From an uncultured Microbacterium sp. (GTDB lineage Bacteria; Actinomycetota; Actinomycetes; Actinomycetales; Microbacteriaceae), in the NCBI RefSeq assembly GCF_937927635.1, contig NZ_CALBRW010000025.1, forward strand, positions 156,207 to 220,206: a stretch of 64,000 nucleotides of DNA, given 5' to 3'. This document shows positions 41,306-50,494 of the stretch, in pieces. The notes under the pieces are model-generated. The model was not told the origin of the DNA, ran no database searches, and saw only the letters and a list, made by a program, of their open reading frames with translations. The translations under genes and the position numbers were made by a program. Each line of letters begins with the position of its first letter. Within the stretch, counting starts at the first letter, position 1.

Positions 41306-41896
41306 TTACTTGTCCGCGCCGGTGCCGCCGCCGCCGTGCACGTCGCTGGCGTGCTCGCGGATGTGGTCGACGAATCCGTACTCGAGCGCCTCGTCGGCGG
41401 TGAACCAGCGGTCGCGGTCCCCGTCCTCGTTGATCTGCTCGACGGTCTTGCCGGTCTGGCCCGCGGTGATCTCGGCGAGACGCTGCTTCATCGAGAGGAT
41501 GAGCTGCGCCTGCGTCTGGATGTCGCTGGCCGTGCCGCCGAAGCCGCCGTGCGGCTGGTGCAGCAGCACGCGGGCGTTCGGGGTGATGTAGCGCTTGCCC
41601 TTGGTGCCGCTGGTCAGCAGCAGCTGGCCCATCGACGCGGCCATGCCGATGCCCACCGTGACGATGTCGTTCGGCACGAACTGCATGGTGTCGTAGATGG
41701 CCATGCCCGCGGTGATCGAGCCACCGGGCGAGTTGATGTAGAGGTAGATGTCCTTCTCGGGATCCTCGGCGGCGAGAAGGAGGATCTTCGCGCAGATCTC
41801 ATTCGCGTTCTCATCGCGCACCTCAGAGCCCAGCCAGATGATGCGATCCTTCAGCAGCCTGTCGAAGACGCTCGTCGCCATCAGGGGTTCAGCCAT
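41306..41896 (-). CDS. clpP1: ATP-dependent Clp protease proteolytic subunit 1
   Basis: Serine protease subunit, 196 residues from MAEPLMATS, after the ribosome site GGAGCTGAC. Catalytic Ser in GMAASMGQLLL (near residue 93), His in LLHQPHGGFGG (near 118), and Asp in EDGDRDRWF (near 168). The in-frame extension upstream is noise. Forms the ClpP1P2 core with the next gene; ClpX is the unfoldase encoded at 34754-36022. Confidence 0.96.
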   Translation of the reverse strand: MAEPLMATSVFDRLLKDRIIWLGSEVRDENANEICAKILLLAAEDPEKDIYLYINSPGGSITAGMAIYDTMQFVPNDIVTVGIGMAASMGQLLLTSGTKGKRYITPNARVLLHQPHGGFGGTASDIQTQAQLILSMKQRLAEITAGQTGKTVEQINEDGDRDRWFTADEALEYGFVDHIREHASDVHGGGGTGADK

Positions 41897-42001
41897 GTCA
41901 GCTCCTGTTTCCGTGTTTCGGTGATTCGAATCTACCGGCGCGCGCGCGCGGCCCCGGCCGTGTTCGCCCTGAGCAGAGAGCGCGTCACTCAGACGCAGGA
42001 A

Positions 42002-42025
42002 GGGCGGATGCCGCAGCATCCGCCC
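42002..42025 (-). terminator. Hairpin terminator of tig
   Basis: GGGCGGATGC and GCATCCGCCC, perfect 10-bp arms around a four-base loop, 18 bases past the tig stop. Confidence 0.75.
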
Positions 42026-42042
42026 CTCCTGATGATCCGCGA

Positions 42043-43524
42043 TCACTCGGCCTTGTCGGCTTCGTCCTTCTCCGCGGCGGCCTTCTTGGCAGGCGCCTTC
42101 TTGGCCGGAGCCTTCTTGGCGGGCTTCTCCTCGGCGTCGTCGGCCTTCGCAGTCGCCTTCTTGGCCGGAGCCTTCTTGGCTGCGGGCTTCTTGGCGGGCT
42201 TCTCCTCGGCGGGAGCCTCCTCGGCCTCGGCCTCGGCCTCGTCGTCGGCGTCGCCGATGAACTCGGACAGGTCGACGGCCTTGCCGTTGCTGTCGACGAC
42301 CTTGACCTTGCCGAGCACCGAGGCGAGGGCCTTGTTGCGGGCGATCTCGCCGACGAGGGCGGGCAGCTGGCCGGCGCCCTGCAGGGCCTCGACGAACTCC
42401 TGCGGAGCCATGCCGTACTGGGCGGCGGACTGCACGATGTACTGGCTCAGCTCCTCCTGGGAGACCTGCACGTCAGCGCCCTCGGCGATGGTGTCCAGCA
42501 GCACCTGCGTGCGGAACTGCTTCTCACTGGCCTCGGCGACCTCAGCGCGGTGCACGTCGTCGTCCAGGCGGTTCTCGTTCTCGAGGTGGGTGTGCACCTC
42601 GTCCTCGATGAGCTGAGCCGGGACGGGGATCTCGACCTTCGCCAGCAGCGCGTCCAGCAGCTGGTCACGAGCGGCGGCGCCCTGTGTGAAGACGCCCTGC
42701 TGGCCGACGCGCTCGGCGAGGCTGTCGCGCAGCTCGGCCAGGGTGTCGAACTCGGATGCCATCTGAGCGAAGTCGTCGTCGGCCTCGGGCAGCTCGCGCT
42801 CCTTGACGCCCTTGACCGTGACGGAGACCTCGGCTTCCTCGCCGGCGTGGTCGCCGCCGACGAGCTTGGAGCGGAAGGTGGTCTGCTCACCGGCGGTCAG
42901 CGAGTCGATGGCCTCGTCGATGCCCTCGAGCAGCTCGCCCGAGCCGACCTCGTACGACACGCCGTCAGCGCGGTCGATCTCGGCGCCGTCGATCGTGGCG
43001 ATCAGGTCGAGCTCGACGAAGTCGCCGCTGGCTGCCGGGCGGTCCACGGGAATCAGGGTGCCGAAGCGGGCGCGCAGGCTGTCCAGCTCGGCGTCGACGG
43101 CGGCGTCGTCGGTGTCGACGGCGTCGACGGTGATGGTGATGTCGTCGTAGGAGGGGACCTCGATCTCGGGGCGAACGTCGACCTCGACGTCGACGAGCAG
43201 GTCGCCGGAGAAGTCCTTCTCGTTCGGCCACTGGGTGATGTCGGCGGCGGGACGGCCGACGATGCGCACGTTGTGCTCGGCGGCGGCCTCGCGGAAGAAG
43301 CGATCCAGGCCCTCGTTGACGGCGTGCTCGATGACGGCGCCGCGGCCGATGCGCTGGTCGATGATCGGAGCAGGGACCTTGCCCTTGCGGAAGCCGGGGA
43401 TCTGCACGTCCTGAGCGATGTGCTCGTAGGCGTGCTTGATGCTGGGCTCGAGGTCCTCAGGGGTGACCGTGATGCTGAGCTTGACCCGGGTCGGGGAAAG
43501 CTTCTCGACGGTGCTGTTGGCCAT
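42043..43524 (-). CDS. tig: Trigger factor with Lys/Ala-rich C-terminal extension
   Basis: Ribosome-associated chaperone and prolyl isomerase, 493 residues. The ribosome-binding motif GFRKGKVP is near residue 43. The FKBP-like domain is about 150-245 and the helical chaperone arms follow. After residue about 440 the protein continues with KKAPAKKA-type repeats mixed with acidic stretches, which the 430-residue E. coli protein does not have. The start ATG (MANSTVEKL) follows AAGGAGATACACC. The frame upstream runs through tRNA-Pro and is not coding. Confidence 0.96.
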   Translation of the reverse strand: MANSTVEKLSPTRVKLSITVTPEDLEPSIKHAYEHIAQDVQIPGFRKGKVPAPIIDQRIGRGAVIEHAVNEGLDRFFREAAAEHNVRIVGRPAADITQWPNEKDFSGDLLVDVEVDVRPEIEVPSYDDITITVDAVDTDDAAVDAELDSLRARFGTLIPVDRPAASGDFVELDLIATIDGAEIDRADGVSYEVGSGELLEGIDEAIDSLTAGEQTTFRSKLVGGDHAGEEAEVSVTVKGVKERELPEADDDFAQMASEFDTLAELRDSLAERVGQQGVFTQGAAARDQLLDALLAKVEIPVPAQLIEDEVHTHLENENRLDDDVHRAEVAEASEKQFRTQVLLDTIAEGADVQVSQEELSQYIVQSAAQYGMAPQEFVEALQGAGQLPALVGEIARNKALASVLGKVKVVDSNGKAVDLSEFIGDADDEAEAEAEEAPAEEKPAKKPAAKKAPAKKATAKADDAEEKPAKKAPAKKAPAKKAAAEKDEADKAE

Positions 43525-43582
43525 ACTGGTGTATCTCCTTGTGGTTTCCGCGCGGACGGCGCGGGCATGAAGTCTGTTGCCG

Positions 43583-43659
43583 TGGTCGGGGCGACAGGAT
43601 TTGAACCTGCGACCTCCCGCTCCCAAAGCGGGCGCTCTACCAAGCTGAGCTACGCCCCG
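43583..43659 (-). tRNA. tRNA-Pro (anticodon TGG)
   Basis: Cloverleaf on the minus strand: acceptor CGGGGCG with CGCCCCG; anticodon loop TTTGGGA inside CCCGC/GCGGG; T-loop GTTCAAATC. Anticodon TGG reads CCA and other Pro codons. The encoded CCA occupies 43585-43583. It lies upstream of tig in the same direction. Confidence 0.97.
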
Positions 43660-43765
43660 GCTTGAACCCGCGCGCACGGGAACGGCCCTGACGAGTCTAA
43701 CGGACGGAGCAGCCTGCGACGTCCGCTATGCTTTACGAGGCGCCCAGCTCAGCGGGCGTCCGAGC

Positions 43766-43836
43766 GGGGCTGTAGCTTAATGGTAAAGCCTCAGTCTTCC
43801 AAACTGATGACGCGGGTTCGATTCCCGTCAGCCCCT
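43766..43836 (+). tRNA. tRNA-Gly (anticodon TCC)
   Basis: Acceptor GGGGCTG with CAGCCCC; D-arm GCTTAATGGTAAAGC; anticodon loop CTTCCAA in TCAGT/ACTGA; T-arm GCGGG-TTCGATT-CCCGT; discriminator T. Anticodon TCC. The 3' CCA is not encoded. A hairpin terminator follows directly. Confidence 0.97.
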
Positions 43837-43845
43837 CGCGATACT

Positions 43846-43877
43846 GGAGAGCCTCCACCGACAGGTGGGGGCTCTCC
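43846..43877 (+). terminator. Terminator of tRNA-Gly
   Basis: GGAGAGCCTCCACC pairs with GGTGGGGGCTCTCC (one G-T pair) around a four-base loop, nine bases after the tRNA. Confidence 0.85.
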
Positions 43878-43921
43878 TGCGTCTCCTCGTCGTTTCCTGC
43901 GCGCCACCCTCCGCAGACGCA

Positions 43922-43953
43922 GGAATCCCCGGGAGTGACCTCCCGGGGATTCC
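43922..43953 (-). terminator. Terminator of secG-rbpA
   Basis: GGAATCCCCGGGAG and CTCCCGGGGATTCC, perfect 14-bp arms around TGAC, 16 bases after the rbpA stop. Confidence 0.85.
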
Positions 43954-43969
43954 GCTCGAGCGCTGTGCG

Positions 43970-44326
43970 TCAGGCCTGGCCACGGCGTTCGCGCAGCTGC
44001 GTGAGCGCGTCGGCGAGAAGCTGCTCGGCCTCTTCGTCGGTGCGACGCTCCTTCACGTAGGCGAGGTGCGTCTTGTACGGCTCGGCCTTGGACATCGCCG
44101 GCGGGTTCTTCTGATCGCGGCCGGCGGGAAGGCCGGTGTGCGGGTGGTCGATGGTCTCGGGGATTTCCTCCTCCGGCACGCCGGCGGCGAAGTACCGCAC
44201 GGTCTCGTTGCCGAGAGCATCCCAGTACGAGACCGCGATGCGGTCGGCGTGGTAGCCATGATCCTGCTCGCCCATCGGGCCGGAGCCCACCCGCGTACCG
44301 CGGATCGCGTTTCCTCCTGCGGCCAT
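43970..44326 (-). CDS. rbpA: RNA polymerase-binding protein RbpA
   Basis: Actinobacteria-specific activator that holds the principal sigma factor on RNA polymerase and stabilises open complexes. The 118-residue protein begins MAAGGNAIRGTRVGSGPMGE, the N-terminal tail. AVSYWDALGNETVRYFA is the core domain, which lacks zinc Cys pairs here. The C-terminal AEPYKTHLAYVKERRTDEEAEQLL is the sigma-interacting helix. Its ATG overlaps the secG stop by one base. Confidence 0.96.
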   Translation of the reverse strand: MAAGGNAIRGTRVGSGPMGEQDHGYHADRIAVSYWDALGNETVRYFAAGVPEEEIPETIDHPHTGLPAGRDQKNPPAMSKAEPYKTHLAYVKERRTDEEAEQLLADALTQLRERRGQA

Positions 44327-44574
44327 CAGATCGCCGTGAACTTCGTGATGAGGCCGAGTGCCACGATGGTCACGAACCAGACCAGTGCGAGCACCACGGT
44401 GAACCGGTTGAGGTTGCGCTCAGCGAGCCCGGACGACCCGACGGCGGCCGTCATGCCACCGCCGAACATGTCGGACAGACCGCCGCCGCGACCCTTGTGA
44501 AGCAGGATGAGGAGCGTCAGCAGGACGCTGCTGATGCCCAGCACCACCTGCAGGACGAACTCGAGAACCACCAC
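44326..44574 (-). CDS. secG: Preprotein translocase subunit SecG (GTG start)
   Basis: Small membrane subunit of the SecYEG channel, 82 residues. Two helices (about residues 4-24 and 60-80) are joined by LLHKGRGGGLSDMFGGG, the SecG signature. Two GTG codons in a row stand at the start; either could be used. The gene has its own promoter (TATAAT) despite following tpiA. Confidence 0.96.
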   Translation of the reverse strand: MVVLEFVLQVVLGISSVLLTLLILLHKGRGGGLSDMFGGGMTAAVGSSGLAERNLNRFTVVLALVWFVTIVALGLITKFTAI

Positions 44575-44620
44575 GGATGAAGCCTTTCGCCGGGGTCAGA
44601 GAAGACCCGCCTAGCAGTCG

Positions 44621-44626
44621 ATTATA
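44621..44626 (-). promoter_or_regulatory. Consensus -10 element of secG-rbpA
   Basis: TATAAT on the minus strand, 46 bases before the secG start. No -35 close to consensus is seen; the stretch is markedly A/T-rich for this genome. Confidence 0.65.
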
Positions 44627-44632
44627 GGACGA

Positions 44633-44647
44633 GGCGCGGAACGCGCC
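44633..44647 (-). terminator. Possible short terminator of tpiA
   Basis: GGCGCG, GAA loop, CGCGCC; a 6-bp stem nine bases past the tpiA stop and just before the secG -10 element. Weak. Confidence 0.35.
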
Positions 44648-44655
44648 CCGCCGAC

Positions 44656-45444
44656 TCACACTCCGACGTGCTTCTGATAGCGCACGATGGCTGCGAATTC
44701 GTCCACGACGAGACTCGCCCCACCCACCAGCGCGCCGTCCACGTCGGGCTCCCGCATGAAGCTGGCGATGTTGCCGGACTTCACGGAGCCGCCGTACAGG
44801 ATGCGCGTGCGAGCCGCGGCATCCTCGTCCAGCACTCGCACCAGCACGCCGCGCAGAGCCGCCGCGACCTCCTGTGCCTGCGCCGGGCTCGCCGCCTGCC
44901 CTGAGCCGATCGCCCAGACCGGCTCGTACGCCACGATGATGTCGGCGGAGGCCGGAACGCCCTCCAGCGCCTTCTCGAGCTGCGAGACCGGGACGGCGCT
45001 GCCGCCGAAGCGCTCCAGGTCCTCCGCGGTCTCGCCGACGCAGATCACCGGGGTCAGACCGTGCTTCAGCGCAGCCTTCACCTTGGCGTTCACGACGTCG
45101 TCGCCCTCGTGATGGTAGGCACGGCGCTCGGAGTGACCGATGATCACCTGGCCGACGCCCAGCTTGGCCAGGAATGCGCCCGAGACCTCGCCGGTGTACG
45201 CGCCCGAGTCGTACGCGGACAGGTCCTGCGCACCCAGCTCGAACGGGATCTTGTCGGCGTCGATGAGCGTCTGCACCGAGCGGATGTCGGTGAACGGCGG
45301 GAACACCGCGACCTGCACCGAGCCGGTCTCGTGACCGGCGTCCTTCAGCGTCCAGTGCAGCTTCTGCACCGTGGCGACCGCCTGCAGGTGGTCGAGATTC
45401 ATCTTCCAGTTGCCCGCGATCAGCGGAGTACGAGTCACTGCCAT
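44656..45444 (-). CDS. tpiA: Triosephosphate isomerase
   Basis: Interconverts dihydroxyacetone phosphate and glyceraldehyde 3-phosphate. The 262-residue protein begins MAVTRTPLIAGNWKMN, with the catalytic Lys. IIGHSERR has the catalytic His (near residue 100), and VAYEPVWAIGSG holds the Glu and the mobile loop (near 172). The start lies ten bases inside the end of pgk; upstream reading in frame is shadow. Confidence 0.97.
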   Translation of the reverse strand: MAVTRTPLIAGNWKMNLDHLQAVATVQKLHWTLKDAGHETGSVQVAVFPPFTDIRSVQTLIDADKIPFELGAQDLSAYDSGAYTGEVSGAFLAKLGVGQVIIGHSERRAYHHEGDDVVNAKVKAALKHGLTPVICVGETAEDLERFGGSAVPVSQLEKALEGVPASADIIVAYEPVWAIGSGQAASPAQAQEVAAALRGVLVRVLDEDAAARTRILYGGSVKSGNIASFMREPDVDGALVGGASLVVDEFAAIVRYQKHVGV

Positions 45445-46649
45445 CCGAGGACCTCCAGTCCAGGTAGCTTCTTGCCCTCGAGGAACTCGAGGCTGGCGCC
45501 GCCGCCGGTGGAGATGTGCCCGAACCGGTCGTCCGAGAATCCCAGCTGGCGCACGGCAGCGGCCGAGTCGCCGCCTCCGACGACCCCGAGGCCGTCGACC
45601 TCGGTGAGAGCCTGTGCGACGGCCTTGGTGCCCGCGGCGAACGCCGGGAATTCGAACACGCCCATCGGGCCGTTCCAGAACACCGTGCGCGATCCGCGGA
45701 TGGCCTCCGCGAATGCGGTCGCCGTGTCGGGTCCGATGTCCAAGCCGATGCCGGATGCTCCGAAGGAGCTCGACTCGATGGCATCCGCTGCGACGGTCTC
45801 GTGCGCGGCATCCGCCGCGAACGATGCGGCGACCACGACATCGGTGGGGAGCACCAGCTCCACGCCGTGCTCGGCGGCCTCGGCGATGTAGCCGCGGACG
45901 GTGTCGAGCTGGTCCTTCTCCAGCAGGCTGGAGGCCACAGCATGGCCCTTCGCCGCCAGGAAGGTGAACAGCATCCCGCCGCCGACCAGCAACCGGTCCA
46001 CGCGCGGGAGCAGGTGCGAGATGACGCCGAGCTTGTCGCTCACCTTGGATCCACCGAGCACCACCGTGTAGGGGCGCTCCGGATTCTCCGTGAGGCGGTC
46101 CAGCACGTCCAGCTCGGTGGCGATCAGCAGACCCGCCGCGGACGGCAGCGTCTGGGCGAGCTCGTACACGCTGGCCTGCTTGCGGTGCACCACGCCGAAG
46201 CCGTCCGACACCAGGGCATCGCCCAGTGCCGCGAGCTCGTCGGCGAACGCCTGGCGGACAGCGGAGTCCTTGGAGGTCTCCCCCGGGTTGAAGCGCAGGT
46301 TCTCCAGCACCACGACGCCGCCGTCCTCGAGCGAGGCGACCGCGCCGCGGGCGGACTCGCCCACGGTGTCCCGTGCGAACGCGACCGGCTTGCCGAGCAG
46401 CTCGGACAGTCGCTGCGCGACCGGCTCCAGGCTGTACTGCGGGTCGGGCGCGCCGTCGGGGCGGCCCAGGTGCGAGCACACGACGACACGTGCACCGGCA
46501 TTGATGAGAGCGTTGAGGGTCGGCAGCGAGGCGCGAACGCGGCCATCGTCCGTGATGACTCCGTCCCGGAGCGGGACGTTGAGGTCACAACGGACGATGA
46601 CGCGCCTGCCTGCGAGCGACCCCAGTGTGTCGAGGGTGCGCAGAGTCAT
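45435..46649 (-). CDS. pgk: Phosphoglycerate kinase
   Basis: Glycolytic kinase, 404 residues. RVIVRCDLNVPL near residue 15 and SHLGRPDG near 59 bind substrate. TVVLGGSKVSDKLGVI near 195 and the closing ISTGGGASLEFLEGKKLPG are the nucleotide-side signatures. Follows gap by ten bases and overlaps tpiA, so gap-pgk-tpiA is one unit. Confidence 0.98.
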   Translation of the reverse strand: MTLRTLDTLGSLAGRRVIVRCDLNVPLRDGVITDDGRVRASLPTLNALINAGARVVVCSHLGRPDGAPDPQYSLEPVAQRLSELLGKPVAFARDTVGESARGAVASLEDGGVVVLENLRFNPGETSKDSAVRQAFADELAALGDALVSDGFGVVHRKQASVYELAQTLPSAAGLLIATELDVLDRLTENPERPYTVVLGGSKVSDKLGVISHLLPRVDRLLVGGGMLFTFLAAKGHAVASSLLEKDQLDTVRGYIAEAAEHGVELVLPTDVVVAASFAADAAHETVAADAIESSSFGASGIGLDIGPDTATAFAEAIRGSRTVFWNGPMGVFEFPAFAAGTKAVAQALTEVDGLGVVGGGDSAAAVRQLGFSDDRFGHISTGGGASLEFLEGKKLPGLEVLGWQ

Positions 46650-46659
46650 GCGTATGAGC

Positions 46660-47670
<1,011 letters not shown>

Positions 47671-47730
47671 GAAAGTCTCCTGGTTCTTAATCAAGGAAAT
47701 GCGTAAATTTCGCGGATTGCGCGGACAACG

Positions 47731-47764
47731 GCGTCCTGATGGGCTTGATCGCCCATCAGGACGC
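47731..47764 (-). terminator. Terminator of sod
   Basis: GCGTCCTGATGGGC and GCCCATCAGGACGC, perfect 14-bp arms with a six-base loop, seven bases beyond the sod stop. Confidence 0.85.
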
Positions 47765-47771
47765 CCATCTT

Positions 47772-48398
47772 TTACGACAGTACCAGCAGACCAGTGGTCT
47801 TCTCACGCGCTGTTTCAAACCGCTGCGCGACGTTCTCCCAGTTGGCGATGTTCCAGACGGCCTTGATGTAGTCGGCCTTCACGTTGAGGTAGTCCAGGTA
47901 GAAGGCGTGCTCCCACATGTCCAGCTGGAACAGCGGGACGGTGCCCTGGGCGGCGTTGGCGTGCTGGTCGAACAGCTGCTGGATGATCAGGCGGGCGCCG
48001 ATCGGGTCCCAGCTCAGCACGGCCCAGCCGGAGCCCTGGATGCCGGCGGCCGCGGCGGCGAAGTGGGCCTGGAACTTCTCGAACGAGCCGAAGTACTCGT
48101 CGATGGCGGCCTTCAGCTCGCCCTCGGGCTGGCCGCCGCCGTTCGGCGAGAGGTTCGTCCAGAAGATCGAGTGGTTCACGTGACCGCCGAGGTTGAACGC
48201 GAGGTCCTTCTCCAGCTTGTTGACGTTCTTCAGGTCCCCGGTGTCACGGGCCTCTGCCAGGCCGTCGAGGGCCGCGTTGGCGCCGGCGACGTACGCGGCG
48301 TGGTGCTTGTCATGGTGGAGTTCCATGATCTTGCCGCTGATGTGGGGCTCGAGAGCCGCGAAGTCATAGGGAAGGTCGGGCAGCGTGTAAGTCGCCAT
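47772..48398 (-). CDS. sodA: Superoxide dismutase, Fe/Mn family (probably Mn)
   Basis: Dismutates superoxide. The 208-residue protein begins MATYTLPDLPYDFAAL. Metal ligands are His in LHHDKHHAAYVAG (near residue 27), His in GGHVNHSIFW (near 75), Asp in QLDMWEHAFY (near 165) and the His four residues later. NLSPNGGGQPEG and the Gln in SGWAVLSWDP...LIIQQLFDQH resemble the manganese group. No secretion signal, so cytoplasmic. Placed between whiA and gap. Confidence 0.95.
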   Translation of the reverse strand: MATYTLPDLPYDFAALEPHISGKIMELHHDKHHAAYVAGANAALDGLAEARDTGDLKNVNKLEKDLAFNLGGHVNHSIFWTNLSPNGGGQPEGELKAAIDEYFGSFEKFQAHFAAAAAGIQGSGWAVLSWDPIGARLIIQQLFDQHANAAQGTVPLFQLDMWEHAFYLDYLNVKADYIKAVWNIANWENVAQRFETAREKTTGLLVLS

Positions 48399-48522
48399 GT
48401 CGATTTCATCCAATCCGCGCCGCGCCGCGGCGCTTGCGTTCTCCGCGGCGCCGTGTGCGCTGCGGAGCAGACGTTTCACATCCTACTGACGACAACCGGC
48501 CCCGCGTCAGGAACCTTCCCGC

Positions 48523-49506
48523 TCAGACATCCAGGCCCGCGGGCACAGCGGCCTCGGTGCCGGGGATGCCGTCAGCCGCGGCGCGCTTGTCGGCCATCGC
48601 CAGCAGACGGCGGATGCGTCCGGCCACGGCATCCTTGGTCAGCGGCGGCTCGGCGTGGTGGCCCAGCTCGTCCAGGCTCGCGTCGCGGTGCGCGAGGCGC
48701 AGATTCCCCGCGGTGCGCAGGTGGTCGGGCACGTCGTCGCCGAGGATCTCCAGCGCGCGCTCGACGCGGGCGCAGGCTGCGACGGCGGCCTGGGCGGAAC
48801 GACGCAGGTTGGCGTCGTCGAAGTTGACCAGGCGGTTCACGCCGGCGCGCACCTCGCGGCGCTGGCGCATCTCCTCCCAGGCGGCGGCGGTGCGGCGGGC
48901 GCCCATGGCTGCCAGGATGGCGCGGATGGCCTCGCCCTCGCGCACCACCACGCGCGGCATGCCGCGCACCTCGCGGGCCTTGGCCGTGACGCCCAGGCGG
49001 TGGGCCGCGCCGACGAGCGCCATGGCGGCCTCGCCGGAGGGGCAGTCCACCTCGAGCATGGCGGAGCGGCCGGGGTCGCTGAGCGTGCCGGCGGCGAGGA
49101 ATGCGCCGCGCCAGATGCCGGCGAGCTCCTCGGGAGCACCCGTGGTCAGCCGGTTGGGCAGGCCGCGCACGGGGCGGCGTCGGGCGTCCAGCAGTCCGGT
49201 CTGGCGGGCCAGGGTCTCCCCCGGGCCGATCACGCGGACGGCCCAGCGAGCACCGTCACCGGACTGCGCGGTGCTGGCCTTGACCTGCGCGATGTCCGGA
49301 CGGACGCCGTAGATCTCGGCGAGATCCCTGGCGACCCGACGAGCCAGCAGTTCGGCATCCACCTCGGCCTCGACCGCCACGCGACCGGCGATGGAGTGCA
49401 GCCCACCTGCGAAGCGCAGAATCGTCGTCACCTCGGCCACGCGCACCGCGGGGGGCGCGTTGCGAATGCTGACGAGTTCGGCCTTGACGTCGGTGGTTAG
49501 TGCCAC
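48523..49506 (-). CDS. whiA: DNA-binding protein WhiA (GTG start)
   Basis: Developmental/cell-division regulator conserved in Gram-positives. The 327-residue protein starts at the GTG of MALTTDVKAEL, after GAAGGAGTCCC. It has the N-terminal LAGLIDADG-like homing-nuclease fold, degenerate in catalytic residues (RNAFLAAGTL-like block seen as WRGAFLAAGTLSDPGR). The C-terminal HTH reads SLDELGHHAEPPLTKDAVAGRIRRLLAMA. Follows rapZ by 88 bases; the yvcK gene that often lies between them is absent. Confidence 0.96.
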   Translation of the reverse strand: MALTTDVKAELVSIRNAPPAVRVAEVTTILRFAGGLHSIAGRVAVEAEVDAELLARRVARDLAEIYGVRPDIAQVKASTAQSGDGARWAVRVIGPGETLARQTGLLDARRRPVRGLPNRLTTGAPEELAGIWRGAFLAAGTLSDPGRSAMLEVDCPSGEAAMALVGAAHRLGVTAKAREVRGMPRVVVREGEAIRAILAAMGARRTAAAWEEMRQRREVRAGVNRLVNFDDANLRRSAQAAVAACARVERALEILGDDVPDHLRTAGNLRLAHRDASLDELGHHAEPPLTKDAVAGRIRRLLAMADKRAAADGIPGTEAAVPAGLDV

Positions 49507-49594
49507 GGGACTCCTTCTCACGATCCTGGCGTCGGATCGCGACGCAAGGAACCAGCCTACAAGGCCGCGCGCCCCTCCACCGCCCCGAGAGCCG

Positions 49595-50467
49595 TCACTC
49601 GCGTCCGAGATCGCGGTGGCGGACGTTGACCGCTACGCCCGGAGTGCCGGTCAGGCGCCGTGCGAGCTCCTCGGCGACGGCCACCGACCGGTGCTTGCCG
49701 CCCGTGCATCCGATGGCCACCGTGGAGTGGCTCTTGTTCTCGCGCTGGTAGCCCGCCAGTACAGGAAGCAGCGCCTGCTCATAGGCATCCAGGAACTCGG
49801 TCGCCCCCGGACGCGAGAGCACGTAGTCCCGCACATCGTCGTCCTGCCCGGTGTGGTTGCGCAGCGACTCCTCCCAGAACGGGTTCGGCAGGAACCGCAT
49901 GTCGGCCACATGGTCGACATCGGTGGGGACGCCGTACTTGAAGCCGAAGCTGAGGAGGGTGAGCCGATGCCGGGCGGCGCCCGCCTCGGAGAACATCTCC
50001 GAGACCTGGGTGGCCAGCTGGTGGATGTTCAGGGCAGAGGTGTCGATGAGCAGGTCCGCTGCCTCGCGGATGGGAGCCAGGCGCGTGCGCTCTGTGCGGA
50101 TGCCGTCCAGCAGCGTGCCATCGCCCTGCAGCGGATGCGGGCGGCGGACCGACTCGAACCGGCGCACCAGCACGTCGTCGGAGGCGTCCAGGAAGAGCAC
50201 CTTGACTCCGCCGCGGCTGCGCAGGGCATTGGCCACACCGGGGAAGTCGTCGAACAGGCTGCGGCCCCGCACGTCGACCACGGCGGCGATCTTCGGCAGG
50301 TTCGCACCGCCCATGTCCGTGAGATCCAGCAGCGGCCGCAGGATCTGCGGCGGCAGGTTGTCGACCACGTACCAGCCGAGATCCTCGAGCGCGTTGGCGG
50401 CCGTCGTGCGCCCCGCGCCCGACATGCCCGTGACGATCAGGAACTCGCCTTCATCTGCGGCCGTCAT
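49595..50467 (-). CDS. rapZ: RNase adapter RapZ (YvcJ family nucleotide-binding protein)
   Basis: P-loop protein of the RapZ/YvcJ family, 290 residues. Walker A GMSGAGRTT near residue 14 has Arg where E. coli has Lys, which is common in actinobacterial members. LGWYVVDNLPP follows, and the C-terminal block AIGCTGGKHRSVAVAEELA is the family signature. In E. coli RapZ guides RNase E to the glmZ sRNA; that circuit is not known in actinobacteria, so function here is uncertain. Confidence 0.95.
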   Translation of the reverse strand: MTAADEGEFLIVTGMSGAGRTTAANALEDLGWYVVDNLPPQILRPLLDLTDMGGANLPKIAAVVDVRGRSLFDDFPGVANALRSRGGVKVLFLDASDDVLVRRFESVRRPHPLQGDGTLLDGIRTERTRLAPIREAADLLIDTSALNIHQLATQVSEMFSEAGAARHRLTLLSFGFKYGVPTDVDHVADMRFLPNPFWEESLRNHTGQDDDVRDYVLSRPGATEFLDAYEQALLPVLAGYQRENKSHSTVAIGCTGGKHRSVAVAEELARRLTGTPGVAVNVRHRDLGRE

Positions 50468-50494
50468 CGTGCTCTCCCTTCCCCGGACTCCAGC

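Noticed and set aside
42043..42260. Tandem repeats in the tig 3' end as a mobile or satellite repeat
   Set aside because: They are in-frame AKKAP-type codon repeats of a protein tail.
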